Shown piece after piece: positions 1 to 7,854 of a DNA stretch of 24,278 bases; position 1 is the first letter of the stretch, and each line of letters opens with the position of its first letter. Both the position numbers and the translations under genes were made by a program. Source of the stretch: JAVXAG01 sp040307645. Its GTDB lineage: Bacteria; Bacillota; Clostridia; Peptostreptococcales; Anaerovoracaceae. The notes below the pieces were generated by a model that was given only the letters and a program-made list of their open reading frames with translations, searched no databases and was not told the origin of the DNA. The stretch lies in assembly GCA_040307645.1 (NCBI GenBank), contig JAWRJF010000050.1, positions 1 to 24,278 of the forward strand, read 5' to 3'.

Positions 1-1322
1 GGGGTGTTATAAAGGAAGGTTACTCAGATGAACTGGATAATCTAAAGTTTTCTATTAAGGATGGAAAACAGTGGATAGCCAATTTAGAAAATCTTGAGAG
101 AGAACGAACCGGTATTAAAAATTTAAAAGTGGGTTTCAATAAAGTTTTTGGATATTATGTTGAAGTAACTAAGTCTTATTTTGATTTAATTCCAGAAAAT
201 TATATTAGAAAACAGACACTTTCTAATTGTGAGCGTTTTATCACTCCTGAACTAAAAGAAATGGAAAGTATAGTTTTAAATGCAGAAACTAAGATAAACA
301 ATTTAGAATATCAATTGTTCACAGAAATCAGGAATACAATAGAAACATATATTAAAGAAATACAAGTAACATCTCAAGCAATAGCTAAATTAGATGTATT
401 ATCTGCCTTTGCAGATGTGAGTAATAAGTTAGGCTATATAAAACCTGTCGTAGATGATGGATATGAATTGTTAATAAAAAAAGGCAGACATCCGGTAATT
501 GAACAAATTACAGGTGCTGGTATGTTTGTTTCAAATGACACTTATGTAAACAATACAAATACAAGTATGCTACTAATCACCGGGCCAAATATGGCAGGAA
601 AATCTACGTATATGCGACAAACTGCTTTAATAGTTTTAATGGCACAGTCAGGTTGCTTTGTTCCTTGCGAGTATGCCAGGATAGGTGTAGTAGATAGAAT
701 TTTTACAAGAATTGGGGCTTCTGATAATCTTGCCCAAGGTCAATCTACTTTTTTTGTAGAAATGAGTGAGCTTGCTTATATTTTAAACTGTTCTAAAGAA
801 AGAAGTTTAATAATATTAGATGAAATCGGTAGAGGCACAAGTACTTATGACGGGCTTTCAATTGCATGGGCAGCAGTTGACTATTTGTGCAACAAAAATA
901 CTAGAATACGAACACTTTTTGCAACTCACTACCATGAGCTTACAATACTAGAAGATGAAATTGAAGGAGTAAAAAACTTAAATGTAGATGTTTCAGATGA
1001 AAATGAAAACATCGTATTTTTGCATAAAATTGTAGAAGGTTCTGCTAGTAGAAGTTACGGTATTCATGTTGCAAAACTGGCTGGTATACCAAAAAAACTT
1101 TTAGAAAATGCCGAAAATAAATTAAAACAACTGGAAAGTGGAGAAAATATCACTTTTTCCACAATAGAAAATAAAACTACATGTTCAGAAAATCAAATGA
1201 CTTTTTTTGATTTATCTAATAATAGAATTGTTGATAAAATCAAATCTATTGATATAATGGATATAACTCCATCTCAAGCTATTAAAATTTTAGAAGACTT
1301 AAAAGGTGAAATAGAAAAATGA
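1..1322 (+). CDS. mutS: DNA mismatch repair protein MutS, C-terminal half (5' end outside window)
   Basis: MutS recognises base mismatches and small loops and, with MutL, starts strand removal. The reading frame is open from the first full codon (position 3), so the gene enters from the left; about 440 codons remain of a usual 850-880. What remains is the end of the lever/clamp region (RERTGIKNLKVGFNKVFGYY, nt 108-167) followed by the ABC-type ATPase. The Walker A motif GPNMAGKST lies at nt 582-608, the Walker B/signature LIILDEIGRGTSTYDG near nt 807-854, and the conserved FATHYHEL follows. A GTG at 129 is inside the conserved clamp sequence and is not a start. The tail after the ATPase is short. 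The stop codon overlaps the mutL start (ATGA), which implies translational coupling. Confidence 0.97.
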   Translation, partial: GVIKEGYSDELDNLKFSIKDGKQWIANLENLERERTGIKNLKVGFNKVFGYYVEVTKSYFDLIPENYIRKQTLSNCERFITPELKEMESIVLNAETKINNLEYQLFTEIRNTIETYIKEIQVTSQAIAKLDVLSAFADVSNKLGYIKPVVDDGYELLIKKGRHPVIEQITGAGMFVSNDTYVNNTNTSMLLITGPNMAGKSTYMRQTALIVLMAQSGCFVPCEYARIGVVDRIFTRIGASDNLAQGQSTFFVEMSELAYILNCSKERSLIILDEIGRGTSTYDGLSIAWAAVDYLCNKNTRIRTLFATHYHELTILEDEIEGVKNLNVDVSDENENIVFLHKIVEGSASRSYGIHVAKLAGIPKKLLENAENKLKQLESGENITFSTIENKTTCSENQMTFFDLSNNRIVDKIKSIDIMDITPSQAIKILEDLKGEIEK

Positions 1323-3109
1323 TAAGAGTTTTAGAAAAAAGCATTGCGGATAAAATTGCTGCTGGTGAGGTAATTGAACGACCATTATCAATAGTTAAAG
1401 AATTAGTTGAAAATGCTATTGATGCTGGTTCAAACTCCATTATAGTTGAAATAAAAAATGGTGGGAAAACTTATATAAGAGTAACTGATAACGGCTGCGG
1501 TATAGATAGGGATAGTGTAGAAACAGCTTTTCTTAGACATGCTACTAGTAAAATTTCATCAGTTAGAGATCTTGATGGTATTAATACTCTAGGCTTTAGG
1601 GGTGAAGCTCTCGCTAGTATTGCTGCAGTGACGAGAACTGAAATGATCACTAAAACAAAACAATCGCCAGAAGGTACTAAACTTATTATTCACGGCGCGG
1701 AAGTGATTTCAAACCAGTTTACAGGTTGTCCAGATGGGACAACTATTATAGTTTCTGACTTATTTTATAATACACCAGCAAGACTAAATTTTCTAAAATC
1801 TGATTCTGCAGAGAGTAGTATTATTATCGACTTTATGTCCCAAATAGCACTTGCATATATAAATATAAAATTTAGACTAATTAACAATGGAAATATCGTT
1901 TTTTCAACAAAAGGTGATGGAAATAGATATAATACTATTTTATCTATATATAGGCAGAAAGAATTTGAATATTTAGTACCAGTTAGCTATAATGATGGTA
2001 AAAATAATTTAGAAGGTTATATTTCAACACCGGCTACAAGTAAAACATCTAGAAGGAATCAGATTTTCTTTGTTAACGGAAGAATTGTAAATAGTAAAAT
2101 AATTGAAAAAGGGGTAAATGAAGGATATAGAGAACGTCTTTTTGAAGGCCGTTTTCCTATTACATTTTTATTTTTAGAAACATCTCCATACACTCTGGAT
2201 GTAAATATTCATCCAAATAAAAGAGAGGTACGTTTTGGTGATGAAAATGAAATCATAACTTTTATTAGTGATGCTATTAAAGATTCCCTTGGAACAAAAG
2301 AAGCAGTAGTAGAGGTTAAAAATGTATTTAGAGAACCTGAACCTATATATATAGAAAAAAAACATAAAGAAGAACAGGTTGACATAAAAAAAATATTGTC
2401 AATGAAAAGGGAATCTCATAATAATGCTGTTAAAAACATTCCTGAAAAAGGAAAAATTCTTCCTAAGATTGAAATTAAAAAAGATGAAACTAATTATCAT
2501 TTATCTATAGAAAACCCTGTATCAAGACCTTTTGACTTTGACGAACTCAAAATTGGTCCAGCAATATTTGGAACATATATTACAGCAACTGATGAAAACA
2601 ATTTTTATCTTATAGATCAACATGCTGCTCATGAGAGAATTTTCTATGAGAAACTTGTAGCTGAATATGAATCTTCTGAAAAAGTACGTCAGCCAATTTT
2701 AGTTCCAATTATTTTAGATGTACCTCTATCAGTAAAAGAAAATCATTATTCATGGCTTGATTCTTTAAATAAAATAGGCTATACCATTGAAGCATTCGGT
2801 TTGAATTCCTATATTGTTAAAGAAATTCCTACTTATATGACTATATCCGAATCAGAGATGTTTATAAATGAATTCTTAGATAACGTTGAAGATACAACAG
2901 ATTTAAAAAATTCTGTTGTTATTAATAAACTTATTACAAAATCATGTAAAAGTGCTGTTAAAGCCCATGATTATCTTAATGAAGAAGAAATAAAAGCCTT
3001 AATAAAAGATTTAAAAAACTGTATTAACCCATTTTCCTGTCCACATGGACGTCCGACTTTTATTAAGCTTAGTCAATATGAAATAGAAAAAATGTTTAAA
3101 AGGGTGTAA
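1319..3109 (+). CDS. mutL: DNA mismatch repair protein MutL (endonuclease type)
   Basis: MutL couples mismatch recognition by MutS to strand incision. The N-terminal GHKL ATPase is intact: E28 with ENAIDA (31-36), DNGCGI (57-62) and GFRGEALASI (about 93-102). A variable linker of roughly residues 335-400 follows, then the C-terminal dimerisation/nuclease domain. That domain carries the metal-binding endonuclease motif DQHA(X2)E(X4)E beginning at D433, the SCKSAVKAHD motif (C543) and CPHGRP (574-579). These motifs are typical of organisms without MutH and imply that this MutL nicks DNA itself. The length of 596 aa is normal. The start ATG overlaps the mutS stop by 4 nt, and miaA follows after 3 nt, so the genes form one operon. 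Confidence 0.97.
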   Translation: MIRVLEKSIADKIAAGEVIERPLSIVKELVENAIDAGSNSIIVEIKNGGKTYIRVTDNGCGIDRDSVETAFLRHATSKISSVRDLDGINTLGFRGEALASIAAVTRTEMITKTKQSPEGTKLIIHGAEVISNQFTGCPDGTTIIVSDLFYNTPARLNFLKSDSAESSIIIDFMSQIALAYINIKFRLINNGNIVFSTKGDGNRYNTILSIYRQKEFEYLVPVSYNDGKNNLEGYISTPATSKTSRRNQIFFVNGRIVNSKIIEKGVNEGYRERLFEGRFPITFLFLETSPYTLDVNIHPNKREVRFGDENEIITFISDAIKDSLGTKEAVVEVKNVFREPEPIYIEKKHKEEQVDIKKILSMKRESHNNAVKNIPEKGKILPKIEIKKDETNYHLSIENPVSRPFDFDELKIGPAIFGTYITATDENNFYLIDQHAAHERIFYEKLVAEYESSEKVRQPILVPIILDVPLSVKENHYSWLDSLNKIGYTIEAFGLNSYIVKEIPTYMTISESEMFINEFLDNVEDTTDLKNSVVINKLITKSCKSAVKAHDYLNEEEIKALIKDLKNCINPFSCPHGRPTFIKLSQYEIEKMFKRV

Positions 3110-3112
3110 ATA

Positions 3113-4042
3113 ATGATTGACAACAAAATTATTGCAATTGTAGGTCCTACAGCTGTAGGCAAAACAGATTATGCTATAGATACAGCTTTAGAATTTAATG
3201 GAGAAATTGTGTCTTGTGACTCAATGCAGTTGTATAAATATATGGATATAGGAAGTGCAAAGCCTACTAAAGAAGAACAATCTCTTGTAAAGCACTATTT
3301 GATTGATGAAATTGACCCAAGAGAAAATTTTTCTGTGGCTAGTTACCAGGTTATGGCCAAAAAAGCCATAAAAGAAATCTTTGATAAAGAAAAAACTCCT
3401 ATTATCGCAGGTGGGACAGGTCTTTATCTAAACTCCATACTTTACGATATGGACTTTAGTATTAAACCACAAGATGTCTCACTTAGGAGGGCTTTAGAAG
3501 AACAGGCTATAAATTATGGCCCGGATTACTTGTATAAAAAACTAGTAGAAAAAGATCCTGAATCTGCCCATAGAATTCATCCTAATAATATAAAGAAGGT
3601 AATTAGAGCTTTAGAAGCTGCTGAATACGGAAAACCTATAGAAGATTTTAAAACATGCAAAAAAAAATGTAAAGATTATACTGTCCAAATGGTTTGCCTT
3701 ACTAGAAATAGGGACGAGCTTTATGATAGAATCAACAAGCGAGTCGATATTCTTGTTGAAAAAGGCCTTTTAGACGAGGTCAGAAATCTATTAGATATGG
3801 GGCTCAATGAGGATGATATTTCTATGAAAGGCATTGGGTATAAAGAAATAATCGGCTATTTTAATAACTTATATAGCCTAGATGAAGCTATTTCATTGGT
3901 AAAGAAGAATACACGACATTATGCAAAAAGACAACTCACATGGTTTAAAAGATATGAAGAAATGAAATGGTTTAATTTGTCTCTATATAATACCAAAGAT
4001 TTAGCCTTGGAGGATATATTCAAATGGTTGAAAAAAATGTAA
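3113..4042 (+). CDS. miaA: tRNA dimethylallyltransferase MiaA
   Basis: MiaA transfers a dimethylallyl group from DMAPP to N6 of A37 in tRNAs that read UNN codons, which stabilises codon-anticodon pairing. The P-loop GPTAVGKT is at residues 11-18, the catalytic/anticodon-recognition segment CDSMQLYKYMDIGSAKP starts at C35-D36, and AGGTGLYLNS follows near residue 100. The C-terminal KKNTRHYAKRQLTWF motif is complete. At 309 aa it has full family length. An AGGG Shine-Dalgarno lies in the last codons of mutL (3101-3104). The mutL-miaA adjacency is widely conserved. In many Clostridia hfq follows miaA; here a tyrosine recombinase does, and its start overlaps the end of miaA by 19 nt. Confidence 0.97.
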   Translation: MIDNKIIAIVGPTAVGKTDYAIDTALEFNGEIVSCDSMQLYKYMDIGSAKPTKEEQSLVKHYLIDEIDPRENFSVASYQVMAKKAIKEIFDKEKTPIIAGGTGLYLNSILYDMDFSIKPQDVSLRRALEEQAINYGPDYLYKKLVEKDPESAHRIHPNNIKKVIRALEAAEYGKPIEDFKTCKKKCKDYTVQMVCLTRNRDELYDRINKRVDILVEKGLLDEVRNLLDMGLNEDDISMKGIGYKEIIGYFNNLYSLDEAISLVKKNTRHYAKRQLTWFKRYEEMKWFNLSLYNTKDLALEDIFKWLKKM

Positions 4043-5151
4043 TAACACATAACAAAAGTGACAAACCGGATAATATTGTTCAAAAAGAAAATGAAATATT
4101 TCTTCAATGTCAATCTATCGAAAATGAATTACCGAATTGCTTGAGAGGCTTTTTTATTTATTTAAAGGGAAATGTTTTACCTAAAACAAGACTTGCTTAC
4201 TTAAACGATATTAAGTTTTTCTGCAGTTACCTTACTAAAGAAACTGACCTAACAAAAGCAGATTCTATAGATAAGATAACTTTAGAAGAGTTTAATAATA
4301 TAAAAGCAATTGATATAAACATTTTTATAGATTATTGCAGGAAATATAAGGTTGAAACTGATAAGAATATCTATGTATATGAAAATAATAATAAGACTTT
4401 AGCTAGAAAGAGATCATCAATTTCAGTTATGTTTAAGCAGCTCTACCGTGATGAACTTATTGAAAAAAATATCACTGATGGATTCGACCCTATTAGAGTG
4501 CCTAAGGCTGGTGAAAAAGAGATTAAAGCTTTGCAAGATGATGAAGTTATGATAATGCTAGATGCAGTTTCTAACGGTACAAATCTAACTAAACACGAAA
4601 GATCCTATTGGCAAAAAACAAAAAAGCGAGATAAGGCTATTTTAATTATTTTCCTTACATACGGGCTTAGACTTTCTGAACTTCAACAACTAAATATTTC
4701 TTCATTTAATTTTTCAAGAGGAGAATTTAAAATCTATAGAAAAAGAGGAAAAGAGTCTATTATGCCTCTAAATCGTTCTGTTACATATGTATTATTAGAT
4801 TATATTGAAAACGAAAGAAAAAATGATGATTCGTTAGAAGATGAAAATAAAGACGCATTATTTTTGTCTCTACAAAATAAAAGAATGACAGAAAGACAAA
4901 TTAGAGAACTAGTAAAAAAATACACATCTATTGCATTGAACACAAGTAGAAAGGCTGGATATAGTCCCCATAAACTGAGGGCTACAGCAGCAACTAGTCT
5001 AATAGGCCGCGGTAATTCAATTTTTGATGTACAGGCATTATTAGACCACGAACAAGTAACTACAACACAACTTTATGCAGCTCATAAAACTAATGTTAAA
5101 AGAGATTTAGTCAAAAACATGGAATGGGAAATTGAGCGAAATGAGAAATAA
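4024..5151 (+). CDS. Tyrosine-type site-specific recombinase (XerC/XerD-like)
   Basis: This 375-residue protein of the tyrosine recombinase family cuts and rejoins DNA through a 3'-phosphotyrosine. An N-terminal extension of about 35 residues without recognisable features precedes a SAM-like core-binding domain (about 37-160) and the catalytic domain (about 165-370). All catalytic residues are visible: R216 (YGLRLSEL), K243 (KRGKES), H316 and R319 (HKLRATAAT), H342 (LLDHEQ) and Y351 (TTQLYAA). The gene therefore looks functional. Its ATG lies inside miaA, with TTGGAGGA at 4007-4014 as ribosome binding site, so it is transcribed and probably translationally coupled with the repair operon. There is no nearby att-like repeat, excisionase or phage gene. 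This favours a resident Xer-type role, such as chromosome dimer resolution, over an element integrase, but that is inference. Confidence 0.9.
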   Translation: MVEKNVITHNKSDKPDNIVQKENEIFLQCQSIENELPNCLRGFFIYLKGNVLPKTRLAYLNDIKFFCSYLTKETDLTKADSIDKITLEEFNNIKAIDINIFIDYCRKYKVETDKNIYVYENNNKTLARKRSSISVMFKQLYRDELIEKNITDGFDPIRVPKAGEKEIKALQDDEVMIMLDAVSNGTNLTKHERSYWQKTKKRDKAILIIFLTYGLRLSELQQLNISSFNFSRGEFKIYRKRGKESIMPLNRSVTYVLLDYIENERKNDDSLEDENKDALFLSLQNKRMTERQIRELVKKYTSIALNTSRKAGYSPHKLRATAATSLIGRGNSIFDVQALLDHEQVTTTQLYAAHKTNVKRDLVKNMEWEIERNEK

Positions 5152-5175
5152 TCTTATTATAATATGGAGAATATA

Positions 5176-6471
5176 ATGAATAACTACACTAATAATTTAC
5201 TAATAGAAAAATTTAAAATAAGTGAAAAGGTTTTAAATATAGTTAATCAATGTGAAGAAGAGGTAAAATCTAAATTTGCTGAACTTGACGATATAATGGC
5301 TTATAACCAGTACAAGGTCTTATCGGCTCTTCAAAATAATCATATAAGTGATATGCATTTTGGATGGAATACTGGATATGGATATGATGACCCTGGTAGA
5401 GATGCTTGTGAAAGAGTTTATGCAGATATTTTTAACACGGAATCAGCATTAGTAAGACAAACTATTGTAAATGGAACACATGCACTTGCTATAACATTAA
5501 TTGGCTGTCTAAGACCCGGTGATGAATTGATTTATTGTACAGGTGGTCCCTATGATACTTTAGAAGAAGTTATAGGCATAAGAGGGGAGGGTATGGGATC
5601 CCTTAAGGAATATGGTATATCTTACAAACAAGTAGAACTAAAAGCTGACGGCTCTATTGATTTAGAAGGAGTAAAAAAATCAATTTCTGATAAAACAAAA
5701 ATGGTATGCGTTCAACGTGCAACTGGTTATGGATGGCGTAAAGCTATCACAATCGATGAAATAGAAAAGTGGGCATCATTTGTTCATCAGCTACGTCCAG
5801 ATATAATATGTATGGCTGATAATTGCTATGGTGAATTTTTAAATATAAAAGAGCCTACCGACGTTGGTGTTGATATTATAGCTGGATCACTAATAAAAAA
5901 CCCTGGTGGTGGGCAAGCACTTACAGGTGGTTATGTTGTTGGCAAAAAACAACTAATAGATCAAGTATCTTATAGAATGACTTGTCCCGGTATAGGTAGT
6001 GAATGCGGACTTACCTTCGGTCAAACACGTTCAATTCTGCAAGGTATATTTATGGCACCAAAAGTTGTATCAGGTGCAGTAAAAGGAGCGATTTTGTGCG
6101 GAAAGGTATATGAGAGACTTGGATATGATATTTGTCCTAAGACTGAAGACAATAGAAGTGATATTATTCAAGCTGTTAGACTAAATTCGCCAGAAGCAGT
6201 TGTGGCTTTTTGTGAAGGTATTCAGTCTGCAGCTCCAATAGATTCTCATGTAGCTCCAATACCTTGGGATATGCCAGGTTATCAATCTCAGGTTGTCATG
6301 GCAGCAGGAGCCTTTGTTCAAGGATCCTCAATTGAACTTAGTGCCGATGCACCAATTAGACCACCGTACAATGTATATTTTCAGGGTGGTTTGACTTACG
6401 AACACTCAAAATTTGGAGTGATAAAATCTGTAAATCAATTATACAATAAAGGGTTATTAAAAGAATTATAA
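5176..6471 (+). CDS. PLP-dependent enzyme of the YnbB / methionine gamma-lyase-like (aluminium resistance) family
   Basis: This is a fold-type I PLP enzyme of the family annotated as methionine gamma-lyase-like or aluminium resistance protein (B. subtilis YnbB); its physiological substrate is not well established. Visible features are the conserved HFGWNTGYGYDDPGRDACERVYADIF segment, the cofactor-contact region VNGTHALA, the aspartate in MADNCYGE, and the Schiff-base lysine in GSLIKNPGGG (K241 counting from the start used here). An in-frame ATG at 5164 would add four residues, but TGGAGA at 5165-5170 sits 5 nt before the ATG at 5176 and would be buried by the earlier start, so I prefer 5176 (431 aa). 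This family commonly sits downstream of mutSL-miaA in Firmicutes. The gene starts 24 nt after the recombinase stop. Confidence 0.88.
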   Translation: MNNYTNNLLIEKFKISEKVLNIVNQCEEEVKSKFAELDDIMAYNQYKVLSALQNNHISDMHFGWNTGYGYDDPGRDACERVYADIFNTESALVRQTIVNGTHALAITLIGCLRPGDELIYCTGGPYDTLEEVIGIRGEGMGSLKEYGISYKQVELKADGSIDLEGVKKSISDKTKMVCVQRATGYGWRKAITIDEIEKWASFVHQLRPDIICMADNCYGEFLNIKEPTDVGVDIIAGSLIKNPGGGQALTGGYVVGKKQLIDQVSYRMTCPGIGSECGLTFGQTRSILQGIFMAPKVVSGAVKGAILCGKVYERLGYDICPKTEDNRSDIIQAVRLNSPEAVVAFCEGIQSAAPIDSHVAPIPWDMPGYQSQVVMAAGAFVQGSSIELSADAPIRPPYNVYFQGGLTYEHSKFGVIKSVNQLYNKGLLKEL

Positions 6472-6515
6472 ATTATATGTTGTACACAATATAGTAATAT
6501 TAGGGGAATTTAGAG

Positions 6516-7298
6516 ATGAATAAAAGAGTAGAAATAAAGGAGTCTGCCCATCAAACAAAAGAACAGGTTAAAGAAAATTTAAAAATAGCTTCTGCTAGAT
6601 CAAAGAAAAAAGTTTTTATATCTATTTCAAAATTATTTTTATTGATCTTGATTGTAATTGGTATACCATTATATATATACTTTTTTAAACGAGATATTAT
6701 ATTGCAATTTAAATCATTTGATGAAGTATTATTCTTTCTATACAAATATAAAACCGAAAGCATTTTTATTTATATTAGCATTCAGATAATACAAATAGTT
6801 ATTAGTATTATACCCGGCCAGGCATTTCAATTTGCAGCAGGGTATTTATACGGATTTTTACCGGGCCTATTATATTCTATAATAGGAGCATTGATAGGAA
6901 CTACGATTTCTTTTTATTTAGCAAAGCTATTAGGAAAAGATGCTATGCATCTTATGTTTGGCGAAGAAAAGATGAACTACTTTATTAGTAGGTTAAACAG
7001 CAAAAAAGCATATACCATAGTATTTTTAATCTATTTAGTACCTGGGCTTCCAAAAGATTTAGTCAGCTACGCTGCAGGCGTTTCAGAAATAAAGTTTAGA
7101 CAATTTTTAATGCTATCTATTATAGGACGTCTTCCTGGTATGATGGGCAGTTTATTAATTGGTTATTTTTCAAAAAGCGGCACATATGAATGGGTTATAA
7201 TAATGGGCATATTAGCTGTCTCATTGTTTGTTTTATGTATATTACTTAGAAAAAAGATAAGTAAATTAATAGATAAACTCTATGAAAAAATAAAATAG
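6516..7298 (+). CDS. TVP38/TMEM64 (DedA/SNARE-associated) family membrane protein
   Basis: This is a polytopic membrane protein of the VTT/DedA superfamily, some members of which move or scramble phospholipids; the specific substrate here is unknown. A charged N-terminus (1-33) precedes hydrophobic segments near residues 34-57, 82-100, 104-138, 166-188, 197-217 and 225-244, and the C-terminus is lysine-rich. The two half-repeats characteristic of the family are clear: PGQAFQFAAGYLYG (100-113), with following glycine-rich GALIGTTISFYLAK, and VPGLPKDLVSYAAG (175-188) followed by GRLPGMMGSLLIGYF. The length of 260 aa is slightly above the usual 200-240. TAGGGGAA at 6501-6508 is a good ribosome binding site. 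The gene follows the PLP enzyme by 44 nt without a terminator, so it probably shares that transcript. Confidence 0.88.
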   Translation: MNKRVEIKESAHQTKEQVKENLKIASARSKKKVFISISKLFLLILIVIGIPLYIYFFKRDIILQFKSFDEVLFFLYKYKTESIFIYISIQIIQIVISIIPGQAFQFAAGYLYGFLPGLLYSIIGALIGTTISFYLAKLLGKDAMHLMFGEEKMNYFISRLNSKKAYTIVFLIYLVPGLPKDLVSYAAGVSEIKFRQFLMLSIIGRLPGMMGSLLIGYFSKSGTYEWVIIMGILAVSLFVLCILLRKKISKLIDKLYEKIK

Positions 7299-7303
7299 GT
7301 ATA

Positions 7304-7318
7304 TGTGACTTTATCACA
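7304..7318 (+). promoter_or_regulatory. Dyad TGTGA-N5-TCACA upstream of trxA, possible operator
   Basis: A 15-bp interrupted palindrome lies just after the membrane-protein gene. Its centre (7311) is about 40 bp before the start point expected from the trxA -10 box, where class II activators of the Crp/Fnr family bind. The spacer is 5 bp rather than the 6 bp of Crp sites, so the assignment is weak. Confidence 0.25.
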
Positions 7319-7338
7319 GAAAAACATTTTATTTTGGG

Positions 7339-7344
7339 TATAAT
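7339..7344 (+). promoter_or_regulatory. -10 box (TATAAT) of the trxA promoter
   Basis: A perfect TATAAT preceded by TTGGG lies 52 nt before the trxA start. I see no convincing -35 at 16-18 bp, so the promoter may need an activator or rely on the G-rich extended -10 context. Confidence 0.5.
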
Positions 7345-7396
7345 GTAAACATAAGATAAAACAAATAATTTTTATATATGAAAAGGAGATTATATT

Positions 7397-7708
7397 ATGT
7401 CAGCACTACACATTACTAAAGACAACTTCGAAACAGAAGTATTAAATTCAAATAAGCCAGTCCTAGTAGATTTTTGGGCATCATGGTGTGGCCCATGCAA
7501 AATGTTATTACCTGTAGTTGAGGAGTTATCAAACGAGGTAACTGATGCAAAAATCTGTAAAATAAATGTAGATGAAGAGCCTGAATTAGCTGCTAAGTTT
7601 GGTATTATGACAATACCAACATTGATGGTATTTAAAAATGGAGAGGTAACAAATAAGTCTGTTGGTGTAAAACCTAAAGAAGCTATAATTGCTATGATAA
7701 ATGGCTAA
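7397..7708 (+). CDS. trxA: Thioredoxin
   Basis: This small cytoplasmic disulfide reductase is reduced by thioredoxin reductase and supplies electrons to targets such as ribonucleotide reductase and peroxiredoxins. The active site WCGPCK (C31, C34) and the cis-proline loop TIPT (about 73-76) are intact, and the length of 103 aa is typical. The buried D25 in VDFWA is present. AAAAGGAGA at 7381-7389 precedes the ATG by 7 nt and is a strong Shine-Dalgarno. The gene has its own -10 box upstream and an intrinsic terminator 24 nt downstream, so it looks monocistronic. No thioredoxin reductase gene lies nearby. Confidence 0.97.
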   Translation: MSALHITKDNFETEVLNSNKPVLVDFWASWCGPCKMLLPVVEELSNEVTDAKICKINVDEEPELAAKFGIMTIPTLMVFKNGEVTNKSVGVKPKEAIIAMING

Positions 7709-7731
7709 ATAATAAATAACAAATAACATAA

Positions 7732-7764
7732 AAAATACGACCTAAATCAGGTCGTATTTTATTT
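7732..7764 (+). terminator. Intrinsic terminator of trxA
   Basis: A perfect 12-bp stem (AAAATACGACCT at 7732-7743 and AGGTCGTATTTT at 7749-7760) encloses the 5-nt loop AAATC. It continues into a T-rich stretch. It separates trxA from the SOS-type promoter that starts immediately after it. Confidence 0.9.
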
Positions 7765-7766
7765 TA

Positions 7767-7780
7767 TAAACATTTGTTCT
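7767..7780 (-). promoter_or_regulatory. LexA (SOS) box 1, upstream of the -35
   Basis: On the - strand this reads AGAACAAATGTTTA, matching the Gram-positive SOS consensus CGAACNNNNGTTCG in both half-site cores. It differs from box 3 at one position of 14. It lies just upstream of the TTGACA of the yneA-like gene. Confidence 0.7.
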
Positions 7781-7788
7781 TTTATGTG

Positions 7789-7817
7789 TTGACAAAGAAC
7801 ATTTATTCTGTTATGAT
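7789..7817 (+). promoter_or_regulatory. Promoter of the yneA-like gene (TTGACA-17-TATGAT)
   Basis: A perfect -35 TTGACA (7789-7794) is separated by 17 bp from the -10 TATGAT (7812-7817). The expected start point is near 7824. LexA-box-like sites lie upstream, inside the spacer and just downstream, so a bound repressor would block the polymerase. Confidence 0.85.
7796..7809 (+). promoter_or_regulatory. LexA (SOS) box 2, inside the -35/-10 spacer
   Basis: AGAACATTTATTCT has a perfect left half (GAAC) and one mismatch in the right half (ATTC for GTTC). It is the weakest of the three sites by sequence but lies in the most repressive position. Confidence 0.55.
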
Positions 7818-7825
7818 GAATAAAA

Positions 7826-7839
7826 CGAACAAATGTTTA
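7826..7839 (+). promoter_or_regulatory. LexA (SOS) box 3, at the transcription start
   Basis: CGAACAAATGTTTA matches the B. subtilis-type consensus CGAACRNRYGTTYG at every position but the last. It begins about 2 bp after the expected start point and ends 3 bp before the Shine-Dalgarno. Confidence 0.75.
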
Positions 7840-7854
7840 TAAGAGGTGAGAGAG

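Noticed and set aside
129..131. GTG as a start codon for a shorter MutS
   Set aside because: The frame is open to the left edge and the residues before it match the MutS clamp region, so the gene is only cut by the window.
5132..5163. Promoter for the YnbB-like gene (TTGAGC and TATAAT)
   Set aside because: The TATAAT is perfect but the spacing is 20 bp and the -35 is poor. Read-through from the recombinase gene is simpler.
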